From Paramacrobiotus metropolitanus (taxonomy: Eukaryota; Tardigrada; Eutardigrada; Parachela; Macrobiotidae), in contig NW_026570269.1 in the NCBI RefSeq assembly GCF_019649055.1, positions 434,001 through 498,000 of the forward strand: a stretch of DNA of 64,000 nucleotides, written 5' to 3'. The translations under genes were made by a program, and so were the position numbers. The notes beneath the pieces are model-generated. The model did not search any database. It was not told the origin of the DNA and was given only the letters and a program-made list of their open reading frames with translations. Positions 25,889-37,835 of this stretch are shown here, in pieces (the first letter of the stretch is position 1; each line of letters begins with the position of its first letter).

Positions 25889-26300
25889 GACCGGAGCGAA
25901 GCGAAGGTCCTCTTAATTCAAGACCAATGCATTCGTTGATTTCTGTCCGTTACGGAAATTCGTTACGGAATTCCGTTACGGAAGTAATAGTATGACGTCA
26001 TCGCAGCCGACAGCAATGATGTCATCGCTGGCACCATGCTGTAATGGCCCTATAGAGGAACACTGCAGCCATTGATTTCTGTCCGTTACGGCCTGTGTTA
26101 CAAAAGTAACACGTGACGTCACGGCGTGACTCAGTATGCCACGCAGCTGACCGCTATGACGTCACTGCAGGCGTTGTATATGACGTTATGGGCAACTCAT
26201 CTGACTGCACGGTCACAGTCGATTCATACAGCGGTACTGCAGCACTTTATTCTGTCAATTCGTTACGGAAATAGTTACCGCAGGTAACCGCCGTGATGTC
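25889..26300. repeat. repeat island with TCCGTTACGG and TGACGTCA motifs
   Basis: A 20-bp block ending in GTCCGTTACGG occurs identically at 25936-25955 and 26072-26091, and CGTTACGG variants recur nearby. The palindrome TGACGTCA (the cAMP-response element consensus) occurs at 25993-26000, 26114-26121 and 26157-26164. The region is higher in GC than its neighbours and has no gene. It may be part of a mobile element or a regulatory cluster. Confidence 0.6.
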
Positions 26301-26810
26301 ATTGTTAAGTGTTGTTCTGGTGCGGACCTAGGCGGAAGTTCTTGCAATAATAATTTTTGTTCGTTACGCAAGAAACGAAGAACTGTTGATGTGCAAATAC
26401 ATCTCATGTATTTGCACAAAAGAGTGACCGGCAACACTGACCACGGCAAAAAGATCTCCACTGGCGATTTTCGGTGTCTCCTAAGATACCATGGTTGAAA
26501 TACCAATCTTTTGGTGATAATCTGCGATATCAAGGAGCTTCATGATAAAACCTTGGTGATTTGATTCTTCTTCTGTCAGTTGGAAGGTCAAAACTTATAA
26601 CTGCACCTCTATACCCGTGGTTATTATTCACTTCATAAAATAATTTTCACAATACCGTTTTATCTCTAAAGGTCGCGCGTTCATAATTTTTATGCAATAT
26701 TCGGGAAATTTGCGGCTTCTCCTACCAAGTAGTTTATCAGCCCTAACACCACCTCCACTGCCCGATCTTTGCAGTCCACTTGTGAAACCGAAGTAACCCT
26801 GGGGTTTCGT

Positions 26811-27517
26811 TTAACCAGGGCACACAGGCATCCTTCAAATTCAAAAAATTCTCATGTTTTGTAAAATGTTAGTGTGCTATCATAGTATGCTTAAAATAAT
26901 ATTTTTATCTGCCATCGTCAGCTCTTCAACAATTAAAAGTTTGCATACAATCACTGTGTAATTAATGAAGTGCAGTACAGGTTATTCGTAATTATATTAT
27001 GTTACTTTTACTGCATCACCGTGAACTTTTGCAGCCGTCGAGTATTAAATGATGTAAAGAAGCCAACTTGCGGCGGCTCGGACCAATGCTGCATGAGTAC
27101 ACATTTTCGAAAAATTTTCATCGATTTGTGTTGTAAACAATCATTTGTGCAAAATACTTTTTACCACTAATGAATAGATCTGAATACGTGCTGTATTTAG
27201 AAACAAATTTTCGAAAATGTGCACACAGGCAGCAATGGCACGAGCCGCCCCAAGTGGGCTACTTTTACATCTCTACTCGACGGCTACAAAAGTCCACGGT
27301 GCTGCCTGCAGTAAAAAGTTAAAATAGTAATTACGAATAACCTGTACTGCACTGCATTACACAGTGATTGTATGCAAACTTTTAATTGTTGTATAGCCAC
27401 GCCCCCTTGACGATAGCAGATAGAAGTATTTTTTTTAAGCAATCTATAATAGTGCACTACCATTTTACAAAATACTAGAATTTTTTGAATTTGGAGGATG
27501 CCTATGTGCCCTGGTAA
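26811..27517. repeat. long imperfect inverted repeat (foldback/MITE-like)
   Basis: The left arm (26811 to about 27119) and the right arm (about 27200-27517) are reverse complements over roughly 300 bases, by eye about four in five identical. The outer ends are nearly perfect: TTAACCAGGGCACACAGGCATCC on the left against TTACCAGGGCACATAGGCATCC on the complement of the right. A spacer of about 80 bases separates the arms. There is no coding capacity, and I see no clear target-site duplication. The element could form a long hairpin transcript or be a foldback-type transposon remnant. Confidence 0.85.
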
Positions 27518-28050
27518 GTTACTGTATGTAACATGTCAAAACTCCCTTCTTGACCACTTGTTTCAAAACGATATCTCTTAACCGTTCTAGCGCAAATAGG
27601 GTTTTCGGACAAACAACTTTTAAAAAGCCTTAAAAAACGTTGTAAAAATGATTTTGTTTGTTAATTTGTCACACGTTAATGCTCAATTTTTGAATGTAAA
27701 ATTTGAACTTCATCTTTTTCATTTAAAGCCAACGAAATTTTACCAGTTGCTCAACCTGTGTTATGAGGGATACTTTTATCCGTACGAGTATTAGAACTGC
27801 CTCAGCCGTAACTGTCAACACTTACCAACCCCTTTATAAAAAATAAGCGACAGAAATGTTTTATTGGACAATTTTTTCGTAGTGGACTTTTTTCGTCACA
27901 TTAACCTCGCTCCGGTCTGCCAATGCACGCCAAACGTGCATTTTTCTAGTTCTATTAGAAACATACGTAACGTACTACGTAAGCCGCGGTATAAAAGTCG
28001 GTAACTACGGACTACGGAGTAGTGAAGTTTCTGTGGTATCAGCTTTGTGC

Positions 28051-28902
28051 TTACGGAATGTATCTGAGTCCATGGGAATCGAAGGAGGAATACCGACCAA
28101 TCATCGGCAAACGCAATAATTTGGGATTATGGTTTTGAATAAAATACATGTCGCAGAAGTAAGTACAAGGCTGCTCCTCGCTGTCAGTAGCAATCCGTTC
28201 TTTGGGTCGCATCAGGATTTCCTCCTGGCGGCGTACGTAATAGCTGGGCACGCCCTCGAATTCATCCAGTACCGATAGCTTCTCTTTGTTCACAGCGTAA
28301 ATTTCCCCGGAAATTTTCTAGTGCAGAGCAGATAACAAGTTCAGAATAACAAAAAACACAGCTTTTATGTCCAAAATAATGTGATTGGTAACTGGTTATT
28401 CCAAAGTAAACTTTTTAATAGGCAATAGCTATCAAAATAACAAAAGTTGCAGATGCGGGTGAACTACTTGGCAATTAAAACTTAAACATTAAAAAACAAC
28501 CAAAATCTTTATTCTCCCGTGGGTTAAAAGATACTTACTTACTTAACAGCCGTAGCGTTTCTCTTAATAACAGCCAAACTAAAGCGTTGCTTAAGAAAAG
28601 CAGTAGAACGCGCTTTTCCAGTCAATTAACGAATCATTCCAAAGTTATTCAAATTAGGACCGTCGCGCCGAAGAAACGCATGGCAGATTACAAACCTGGC
28701 CATCTCCCGGGAGATCGATCAAGAGCGGAACATTGAACCGTGAACCAATGACCAGCGGGAATGTTCGCACAGTTTCACCTTCACCCACAAATCTTGCTCT
28801 CTGTCCACCGTCGCACTTTTCCATCATGTAATAATTAGGCTCGCCTCTTTTGAGGGTACCGTAAACAAAAACCAGTGTTTCGTTATCAGGTGTAGTATTC
28901 AT
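28051..28902 (-). CDS. gamma-glutamylaminecyclotransferase (GGACT/Tina-1-like)
   Basis: GGACT-family enzymes split gamma-glutamylamines, such as gamma-glutamyl-epsilon-lysine from transglutaminase cross-links, into 5-oxoproline and the free amine in the cytosol. Two exons, 28902-28696 and 28317-28051, are joined in phase 0 and give 157 residues; human GGACT is 153. The start is a true ATG at 28902. The fold's substrate-binding loop VFVYGTLKRGEPN is at residues 11-23. It is followed by PLVIGSRFNVPLL, GEIYAVN, the family's catalytic Glu region (LDEFEGVPSYY) and the C-terminal DSHGLRYIP, which matches the end of GGACT closely. Insects call the homologue Tina-1. A TTTATT at 27859-27864, read on the minus strand, may be the poly(A) signal. 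Confidence 0.93.
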
Positions 28903-30550
28903 TTTAGAACCACATAAATAAACTCAAAAATTCTGCAGGCAGTTAAAGAATCAGTGGAAAAGCAAATCTATAAATGGCAAAATTTAATACTAATCGATCG
29001 AAAAGTCAGGTACCAGTTCCTTTGCGAGAACCAGCAATGCAGTGCATGCTAATCGCACTGTCTCAACATTCTGCTGTACCTGTCGACTGGAATTCTGGCT
29101 TATCATACGGTTGGTTATCTACTTTGCGCAAGACCATCAAAGGTGCACCAGGAAAAGAAGTTAATAACAAGCAGCTGCACAGCAGCACATCTAACAATTA
29201 CATATCTAATTATCTATATACGCCATAGGTTTACTGTTGCCGGACCCACGTACAAACGCCGGTTATGTGCATTGGTTCGGCAACAGTAAACCAAGTAAAC
29301 AGTTCAAAAAATCAACTTGTATTTTTACAAATTGCAATAATAGATCCACAGAGATCTGTATGCGATTATTGCCACAGACATAATAATTATTTCATTGTTC
29401 TGTTTTCTGCAAGGACAATAAGTACTTATTGTACATTCATAAATACCCATAGAACCCGACTTTAGCGGTCAATGACAACAGGAACAAAGTTGAAACAAAC
29501 TGATTCTCCCGTGTTCGGACAGAAGTGTCACAAGGCATATTCCATAAAAGAGAAACACATTTCATGACAAGTGCCGACTGTGGTATAAGGTACCGTGCGT
29601 AACAATATTTATTGGCTAATAATTTATTAAAAAACGCGTTTCATTTATTTTAAAATGAAACGCGCAGTGCCCATTGTGACTAACGATATTCTCGACGATC
29701 AAGCCTAACCTAATTACTGTACACCGCAAACACCGAAACGAGTAAATAATCATAATTATGAATAATTTCAATTATAAATAATTATATATATATAAATAAT
29801 TTTATAAATTTGTTCTCTTTACAAAACTGATTTAACTGCGTGGTGACAGCGTCGGTTCACCTTTTTTGAAGGAACTGAAAATCTAAATCTATTTCATTAC
29901 TTATGTATATGGAAGAGCACAACAAGCGAATTCAGTTTAAAATCGAGAATAGAATCGATTCCATCCGCCGATCATGCGTGGGCCGTGGCTACGAGCTAGA
30001 ATAGTGGCCACTGAATGGAATCGAATCAGTACGAAATCGTCGTGAGTCGAATCATACCAAGTACATACTACTTGGCAAGTAGTCGGCTTTTGTTTTTCAG
30101 TTTAAATTTTGCCGCTGTTTTTACGTCTCTGTAGCGCATCGTTCCAAGTCGGGCAAGTCCAACATCGTGTAGAGTCACTGTAGACCAATAAATTTGCTCT
30201 TGTCAGCTGTCGTTGTTAACGGTTCCGATAGCAAATAAAATCAAAGGAACCGCATTGTGCATACTTCGTTTTTGTCAGTTCTAGAGTTATCCTTTCCACA
30301 AGTGATGAAGTTCTTGTTTCCACTCAAGAATATAAACAATTAATTTTACGGTTGTCCTGCTTCTTTTGTCCCGACGGCATTGAATTCTGAAAAATCTCAC
30401 TGGGATGCCAGCGCTGGGCTGAATCCAGCAGCTCATTCCAATGCAGCATTCCTGATTCAGATCGCTAATTGTTGAGTGGTTGTGGTCCGATAGGGTTCCA
30501 CGATATTTTACACTGACTTGTTCCCGCAGCTTCTTCCTCTCTGTCTAAAA
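28903..30550. other. divergent intergenic region
   Basis: This region lies between GGACT (minus) and the unrecognised gene at 30551 (plus). It is AT-rich, with a TATA-repeat stretch near 29760-29810. A plus-strand frame at 28974-29228 begins ATGGCAAAATTT and meets a possible donor at 29010, but I found no partner exon. The last 500 bases probably contain the promoter and 5' UTR of the downstream gene. Confidence 0.4.
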
Positions 30551-31491
30551 ATGTGGAATCGAAAACTTTCTGATAATTCCGAAGTGTCAGTAGCGATTTA
30601 CTCGGATAGTTGTACAACCGATTATACTATTCTGACCGGGTAAGTTTTCACGAGAGCGGCAGGGACAAACTGCGGCATCAAAATTTTAACAACTAGGACA
30701 AAATATAATCCCTTTATAAAATTTGGGCCCGTTGAAGACAGCATCAGTCTCTAGATGTATAGTCTAAAGGGAATAGTTTGTGGTTGCAGAACGAAAAAAG
30801 TTGGTTTAAATGACGTCACCAACCGGAACGCTAACCGAGCACTGGTGGAGAAGATTGCTGCTAAAACGTCAGGTATCGATAGAGTGCAGTATTGACTATT
30901 GCTGTTGCATTTTCAATAAGTTCATGTCACTGCTAGTGCAAATGTCGAACACATAGTTTTCCAAGTGCACCTGATAACGGCAAGAGTATTCAGCAGAATG
31001 TTTTCTAGAAGTCGATGCTGCGAATTCAACCACGAAAGTTCTGGATGAGTTACATAGTGGGCAAAGCCTGAAGGACTCGCACGAAGGGATTTTGTAAGTG
31101 TTCCCAGATTTCTCGTGATCCTATGATTTCACGATATACTTTTTTTTAACAGGCGCTTCTGCCGGGAAAAGCTTTCAGCGAGCTCCAGCGACTTACAGGA
31201 TGAAAGCTTCGAGGTACTTGACAGTTGAAAGGGTATCCAGCAGAATATTTATTGCAGATACTTCAAACGATTTTCTCCGGATGGTTGTTGATGTTGTAAT
31301 TTCTTATTGTTGCTGTTGGTGCGTTGCAGGATAAGACGACTACATTCCGTCAGCTTGTGAAATGGGCTACACAGTGTCTTCATCATTTGGAAGCGCTGGA
31401 ACACTCGGAAGAATGCAGCACTGTCGACTATCAAGTCGCCGAATGCAAATACCGTTCTGCGCTCAATGGGTTGCGCAATCTGGTGGCCTAA
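30551..31491 (+). CDS. five-exon gene, product unrecognised
   Basis: Exons 30551-30639, 30790-30872, 31009-31093, 31153-31213 and 31330-31491 join with agreeing phases (2, 1, 2, 0) and standard GT-AG introns, giving 159 residues. The start is the ATG at 30551 and the stop is TAA. I recognise no family. The protein is hydrophilic, without signal peptide or membrane segment. The first two thirds are Ser/Thr/Asp-rich and probably loose. The last exon looks helical, with His/Glu/Leu-rich stretches (CLHHLEALEHSEE). If the last intron is retained, translation stops soon after 31213, ending in DESFEVLDS. That ending contains a possible LC3-interaction pattern (FEVL after acidic residues), so an alternative C-terminus is possible. 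AATAAA at 31789-31794 would end the transcript. Confidence 0.72.
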
Positions 31492-32060
31492 AGTGGACGG
31501 CCTACGTGGACCTAAATGTGGCCTTGTCGCACTAGCCTCCTTTTATATTTCGTAATCTCAGATCTCTAGGAAACTCCAGTTGCGCGTATTTGCTAATCCC
31601 TGCTACCACGGTTAACGTATCGTGTTCCGTTCGGCTTTTGCTCTAGTTGGAAGTAATCTCTGCATGCCAAGTCAATGTTGTTCCACGATTTCCATCAGCA
31701 TCGAGGGCCCTCCCGTTAGTAGGTTATTTTGTATAGTCCTTTTTGTCCGGGTGACGAAGATGTTCTCACGCAGCACCTTGCGAATCTGAATAAAGTTTTA
31801 GGATAGTTTTTTATGCAAATGTGCTGACAATGAGGTTTACTCACATTTATTACTGCTATTTTTAGCATATTATCATCATTACGGCACAGGCTGCACAGCA
31901 GCAGACAACTCCGAAGGGTCTTGAAATCTGGTCGCTCAATGTTCGAACAGACATTTGAACAATTTTTTTACCTGAGATGTCGTTTTCGCAATTTGCTCTG
32001 ACTTATCAGTTCATTCAGTCCGGCACTGCTTTGGTCGCCTGAATCAACGAAGGTGGCCTA
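31492..32060. other. 3' UTR and intergenic
   Basis: This holds the AATAAA at 31789-31794 after the unrecognised five-exon gene. I see no other feature. Confidence 0.4.
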
Positions 32061-32225
32061 ATGGTAAGCTATCAGTACAGACGAACTTCTCCGTTTTTTG
32101 TTGACGCAACCGAGAGCACTGCTGAACGCACGGCTACAGTATTTGAAGAAGACAACATGTTTTCAATCTTCGTCTGCAGTGAAATTGAAAAGTTGAGGCT
32201 GCCATCACGCAAGAAAACAAAATAA
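32061..32225 (+). CDS. possible short ORF or terminal exon
   Basis: ATG at 32061 opens a 54-codon frame ending in TAA at 32223-32225. The translation has the balance of real protein: an aromatic/acidic centre (VFEEDNMFSIF) and a basic end (LPSRKKTK). The stop overlaps an AATAAA. There is also an acceptor-like CTATCAG within it, so it may be a 3' exon of a longer gene instead. I recognise no family. Confidence 0.28.
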   Translation: MVSYQYRRTSPFFVDATESTAERTATVFEEDNMFSIFVCSEIEKLRLPSRKKTK

Positions 32226-32786
32226 ATAGAAGTACTGAAATTTGAATTGCGTTGCAGAAATAATCTGAAAATACAGCACTGTGCATATTAAAGTAGGTGC
32301 CGCTCGCGTTGTGGGTGCCAGCAGATTCCTTCGCTCCAGCTTTGCAGTCGCCAGGGTTGTGTTTAGTGACTTTAGACTTTAGTCACCATTTTAATACAGC
32401 CTGAGTTGTTTTTAAATGTTAACCGTACGTTACTGTACGTAAGTACGTATATTCTCTCAGTCAGAATTTTTTGCAAATTGTTTCATTTACAGATTTACTA
32501 TTCCGAAAAGCTTTTCCTACCGTACTGTTAACAATAAGTTAGTAACTGATTAATTAAACTTTTTGGTTTACCGTTTACGTTTTTACGTTCTCGGTGTGAC
32601 GGCTGTTGTAACGCACTTATTCAAACTCGACTCGTTCCAGTTCTGTGTCTTAAACTTTCTTTAAACTAATTATTTTGCATAATTCTGGTCTTTAAGACTG
32701 TATCTAAAGCGCAGTATCGGATTCAGATTGTTTATTTTGTTGGTTATTCGTTCTTCACCAGTTACGATCTGATTTGGCTGCCATCC
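32226..32786. other. intergenic, probable promoter side of ABHD4-like gene
   Basis: AT-rich with many CGTA-type words and no supported frame. Confidence 0.35.
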
Positions 32787-32857
32787 ATGGCTGCGGATTC
32801 AAAGTCTTCGAAATGCCACTTGCGAACATCGCAGTCAGACTCCAATCTGGAATCCAG
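32787..32857 (+). CDS. possible alternative first coding exon of the ABHD4-like gene
   Basis: ATG at 32787 opens 23 codons, Ser-rich (MAADSKSSK), then a donor (GTAAAA) at 32858 in phase 2. It joins exactly in frame to an acceptor (TTTTCAG) at 33813/33814 inside the ABHD4-like first exon, reforming the same Arg codon. This would replace the N-terminus that starts at 33755. Whether both forms exist cannot be told from sequence. Confidence 0.45.
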
Positions 32858-33754
32858 GTAAAAACTGATCCCTTTAAAACTGTATAAAATTAATATGAAA
32901 ATGTTGTAGTAATGAGGTTTCATAGTTTCTGGCAGAAATTATCTCGCTTTCGAGTCAGCTGGGTTATAGTGCCATTTCTATGGAATTATAATATAGATAA
33001 TTATTATCACGGTGATTTATAAAATCTGGTGTTGCATTTTCAGATTTTGCAATAAAATTAGCATAGTTGACGATTATGAGTTCTCTTTATTATTGTAGTG
33101 TACATTGTAGTTTCAGATTTTTGAAAAATTGTTATTGTACCCACAGCTTGACTGCTAGAGATTTCTGTTGAATCGCTTTTTTGACAGATTCAACAGATTT
33201 TCCGGTGTTTTAGTAAAACATCGCCACTCCGTGTGCTTGTGCTGGTTTGCCACTTTGTGTTTTATTTCCACTGTGCTGAATCGTAAACCCTTTAAATTGC
33301 AAAATTTCATTTTGTAAAATCCTTTGATTGTGAAAATTGATTAAACAATTACTTTTTTTGTATTCGTGCGTCCGTAATACTAGTATTGCTTTGTAGTTTG
33401 TTGTAATTTTCTTGCTTCAAATTTTGGCAGCATACGGTGACGTAATCAATCTGGTTTTGATACCCAATCAGCGTGAGAAAGTTCTGTGAGTTTCTTCATT
33501 CATAAGGTACTCATATACCGTCCAAACGGTGCATGCGTAGAAAGTGCTATATCACCGAACCCGCTGTCAGCTGCGCACAGCTGGACCAGCAGTTTACCAG
33601 CCTTATCGATCAGTTTCTGTTGACATTGAATCAGCTATCAATCGCTTAGCATTTTTCATGGAATCAAACGTACAGCCCGCTTGAGTGTTTAATACGAACT
33701 AGGCGCTGGTGTTTTGGTTTTTTTCAGCAGTCATCCCATGTGACACTCGCAACC

Positions 33755-36380
33755 ATGTCCAAGTTGTCGGTGGTGTCGAACGCCGTTATTACCTTCTGCT
33801 ACAATGTTTTCAGGGCAGCCACGAGCTGGATGCCTACTTCGTGGATGCGCTGGATTCCCACGTCTGACGATCTTCTGGCTGCTGCTGAACGGAAAATTCT
33901 GTCGTGTAAGCCGTAAAGTTGTCTACTTTTCATGCAGTTTGCGCCTTTGCAGTCGGAAGTACTTATCTTTAAAATTATAAAGCTCAAAGCGAATGCATTC
34001 TAGTTATAGTTGCGTTTCCTACAGTGTGTCGTCGTTAATTACATAACATGGCAGCAGCCAGTGTTTCTGGCATGTGACCAATAGTAATATGTAGACTGTC
34101 GAGAAGGTGTGTTGGCTTTTGGTGCGTTTTGATTTGTTGTTTACAGTGTGAATTTTACTTGTGTGTCAGCGTAGTCGCGATGGCGCGGCCGTATCGGCAG
34201 TGGCACTGATTTTAAATAATTAAACCAACAGTTATTGTACGATACTTGACCTGATTAACAACCTTTTTTACTAGCTGTTAAACACTGTTGAATTATAACT
34301 TTCGGTTTCCAAAGAATTGTATAGTACGCACAAAAAAAAGTTCATAGAAAACATAAGCCGCCATAAAGAATACGTACAACCAAGTGAACCAACATCTGCA
34401 GATTTTTACCACACGGTACGAGCAATGGGCTGACTGTGATTTGTGAGCAAGTTATTTTGATATTATTATTATGTGTTCTATGGAAGCGGTTAGCAGTCGT
34501 CTTATGTATGTTTCGCGCCATTAGTTTTTGTTGTTGGTTTCTTGAATAGACGTTTTACGAATTCTTAGTATTTTTGCTCCCCCCTTACCAAAATTAACCA
34601 GGTATTTAAAAACTGAAAAGTGATTGATACGAGTACTGTACTTCATTGGAAAATTGCGACGTAGCAGTTTAGCTGATAAAAAGAAATTTGCAAATTGTTT
34701 AGATCTGAAAAGCCCATACGAGGGATATTTCGTGACGTTACAACCGGAAGCCGGCGTTTCGCGCCCCGAATCCCACAAGGCATCGCATCGCATTTGGACG
34801 GTTACCCTTAACACCAAGGATCCAATCTCTCCCATCCCGCTGGTGATGGTCCATGGCTTCGGTGGTGGCGTGGGCATGTGGGCGCTCAATCTGGACGAAT
34901 TAGCCAGTCGGCGTCCATTGTACGCCTTCGATCTCCTGGGTTTTGGACGTTCCTCACGGCCATCCTTCAGCACCAACGCCGAGATAGCTGAGCAACAATT
35001 TGTTGATTCCATTGAGGCCTGGAGAAAAGAGCAAGGATTGAAGGATTTTATTTTGCTGGGCCACAGTCTGGGTGCGTTTATTGCTGCTAGTTATTGTCTA
35101 CGGTTTCCACAGTATGTCCGGCATCTGATCATGGTTGATCCGTGGGGATTGGCGGAAAGACCATCGGAAAAAGATGCCCATCAGTTTTCAGCTCCTTTGT
35201 GGATTCGAACAGCGGCGGCGATGCTACAGCCGTTTAACCCTTTAGCTGGTTTACGCGTGGCTGGACCATGGGGTATGAAAATTTTCAAATTTTCGGCATG
35301 CAGCGGCATATGTGTAGCGTATGTGTATGTCCATATAAGAATATAGGAAGTTACGTACTAATAAGTAAGAACAAAATGTAATGGTGCTTATCTTACCAGT
35401 AAGTGTAATCAGCTGTGACTATGAAGTACTGATTGTCTTACGCTTTAGGCCTTCAGCGAGTGCGCTTATTTGTACTGTACTGTAGCTGCTTATCGTGATA
35501 ACACTTCCGGGCTGTGGTTCCCATCGACACTCTCACAGCTCTTTTAAAGTTAAATCGATTTTTATTTGATCTGGCTATTGTTGTTGAATCAACGAATTTC
35601 GTTGGGATAAGGAAGTTATTTGATGATCAAAATAATTTATATGGCTGCATTTTTTGTCTTTTTGTTAAGGTATTTTATCAGTTTTTTAAAAAAATTCTTC
35701 GCTTTTAGGACCTCGTTTGGTCGGAAGGTTCCGTCCAGATTTGCAGCGGAAGTTTGCCAACCTCATTCAGGAAGAGAATGCCATTTTTGACTACATCTAT
35801 CACTGCAATGCGCAAACACCAAGGTATTTTGACAGGTGGAAAAGTTTTGACTTATTGATTTCTTTTCTGCGTGCTGTTGGCTTGTGCGCTGTTTTTGGAC
35901 TCTCCACTCCCAATATTCCATAGTTAGATTGTTGCAAACGAATACTTACTGATTTTTGTAAAGATTTCTCGATTTTACAGATAGTGTTTATTACAGTGTA
36001 ATGTGCATTTTTTGGTTGCAGCGGCGAAGTTGCATTCAAACACATGACAGTGCCTTATGGATGGGCCAAGAATGCCATGCTGAAGCGCATGTATAAAATC
36101 GAAGACAAAGTTCCTATATCGTTTGTATATGGATCGCGGTCATGGATAGATCACACAGTTGCTTATCTCGTCAAAGAGAATCGTACGAATTCCCGAACGG
36201 AAGTTCTCGTAAGTTGTAACGAGAATATGAGTGTTGCTTCTCTTGGGAAGAAATCCAAACGGATTATTGTTTTTGCAGCTGATACATGGAGCGGGACACC
36301 ATGTGTACGCTGACCGACCGCATGAATTTAACGAAGCCATTAATCGAATTTGCAATCAAGTCGATAGGGACGAATTGTAG
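33755..36380 (+). CDS. ABHD4-like alpha/beta hydrolase
   Basis: ABHD4 removes acyl chains from N-acylphosphatidylethanolamines and lysophospholipids; its close relative ABHD5/CGI-58 lacks the nucleophile and acts as a lipase co-activator. Exons 33755-33903, 34668-35272, 35709-35823, 36022-36208 and 36279-36380 give 385 residues. Seen in order: a Trp/Pro membrane-binding N-terminus (TSWMPTSWMRWIP), the oxyanion strand VMVHGFGGGVGMW, FDLLGFGRSSRP, the nucleophile elbow GHSLG, VDPWG, RVAGPWG, FRPDLQRKFA, YHCNAQTPSGEVAF, and HHVYAD, the HX4D signature with the catalytic His. Ser in GHSLG argues for an active, ABHD4-type enzyme. The phase-2 junction after 33903 is the only weak donor; it is chosen because it alone continues the frame. 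AATAAA lies at 36969-36974. An upstream alternative first exon is listed separately. Confidence 0.92.
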
Positions 36381-37835
36381 AGGCGTCATATGATTCCTGT
36401 GATCTGGAGCATTTTCGCAGGAGCCCCTTTTGTATTTTTTAGATTTTATGTCTGGAGTTTTTCAAAACATATATTTTCATAGAAGTTGTTGCAAGACGGG
36501 CTCTGATAAGGATGTTACCTGGTAATTATTTGAGCACCTTCTTATCTGGACTCACTGTCTATAAATTTTATGACCGGTGGCATGCCTATTACGCATATCG
36601 TAGATTTCCGGTACTGTTGAATGTTTATGTTTTTGTAAATCTTTCCTTGGGTTTCGTTACTTTTATTTGTTGCATCTGTCATATCTGAACGTTATTACCA
36701 TGAAACTCCCGTTTTTGTGGACCAGAATGGCCAAGTGGGTATTGAACCTAATAAAGAAATCGAAATATATCTGCATGAAACATACAATATCTGCGGACGG
36801 TGATATATGTAGGTTGTTCTATAGTACGGTTGCTGTCTCATATTTACGAACAGTTGTTACTTGCTACAGACTTACATTAGTTACATATACAATTACTGTC
36901 AAATGTAGCTATCTGAAACTTTGAAAAAACTATTTTGAAGTTGTAATCCGTAGGAGCCGAGCCCTACAAATAAAAATGAGTGGAACCAGTATGTTATCGT
37001 CCTCTACAGCGACACCGCCAAAGGAAATTATTAATTGACAAGCTCAGAATAATCTGAAATTAAGTATTGTGGTACATTTCAAGTTGCACTACATCATAGA
37101 TTTCCGGTTGATTTAGTGCAGAGCATAAATTTGATCTGTGAGTGTATTCCGTAATAATTTCTGTGCATCTGCAAGCAAGCCACAGCATGGGTCAACGATC
37201 AAAGATGTGGCAGATGAACAGTATGGGCGGAGCAGAAATTACCACCGCGGTCGGCGGCTGATGAAAATCTGACCCAAGAGGCGTGCCTTAATTGTGGTTG
37301 GCTGCGGCCAGATTAGCTCTCTGTTTGGGTTTTTAGTCAAACCGAGCTCAAAACGATTCAACAGCTCCCAAGTGGACTGTAATGTTCATGTCTTCATGAG
37401 ATCCCAGCGAAGATACGAGTACAAACGGTGATGCACAATTTATAACAACTCTGTTTGGATTTCTTGAAAGTTCAGTTTATCTCGAAATAATCCGAATTTT
37501 CCAATCCTTCCTAATGTAAATAATTGGCCATCTCTGATAACAACTTGCAAAGTTGTTACTAATCCGTCTGAACGGTGGCAGCAGAACGGCGTGCCGCGTG
37601 CCAAATGCGTAATATTTTATGCATAACGCAGTGTAACAAGTTTGGTCCTTGAAATAAGTTCCACCGCGAACATTGATCTGTCATACTCATACTTGATTAC
37701 GACTTTATTTATCGGATATTCCTCATCGTGAATTAATCATAAATATTGGAATTTTATGGCTATATTGCCCGGGCAATAAACCACCCTATTTTTACACTCG
37801 GAGACGCTTAAACTAAATTAATAATCGCAACCTGA
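36381..37835. other. 3' UTR and intergenic
   Basis: This holds the likely poly(A) signal of the ABHD4-like gene at 36969-36974. No supported frame was found. A 24-codon ATG frame at about 37187 is too short to judge. Confidence 0.4.

Noticed and set aside
28974-29228. 84-codon plus-strand frame as a gene
   Set aside because: A possible donor after twelve codons leads nowhere I can see, and the rest reads like chance.
34521-35012. 163-codon minus-strand frame
   Set aside because: It lies opposite the ABHD4-like second exon, whose plus-strand reading carries the hydrolase motifs; the minus reading is a shadow.
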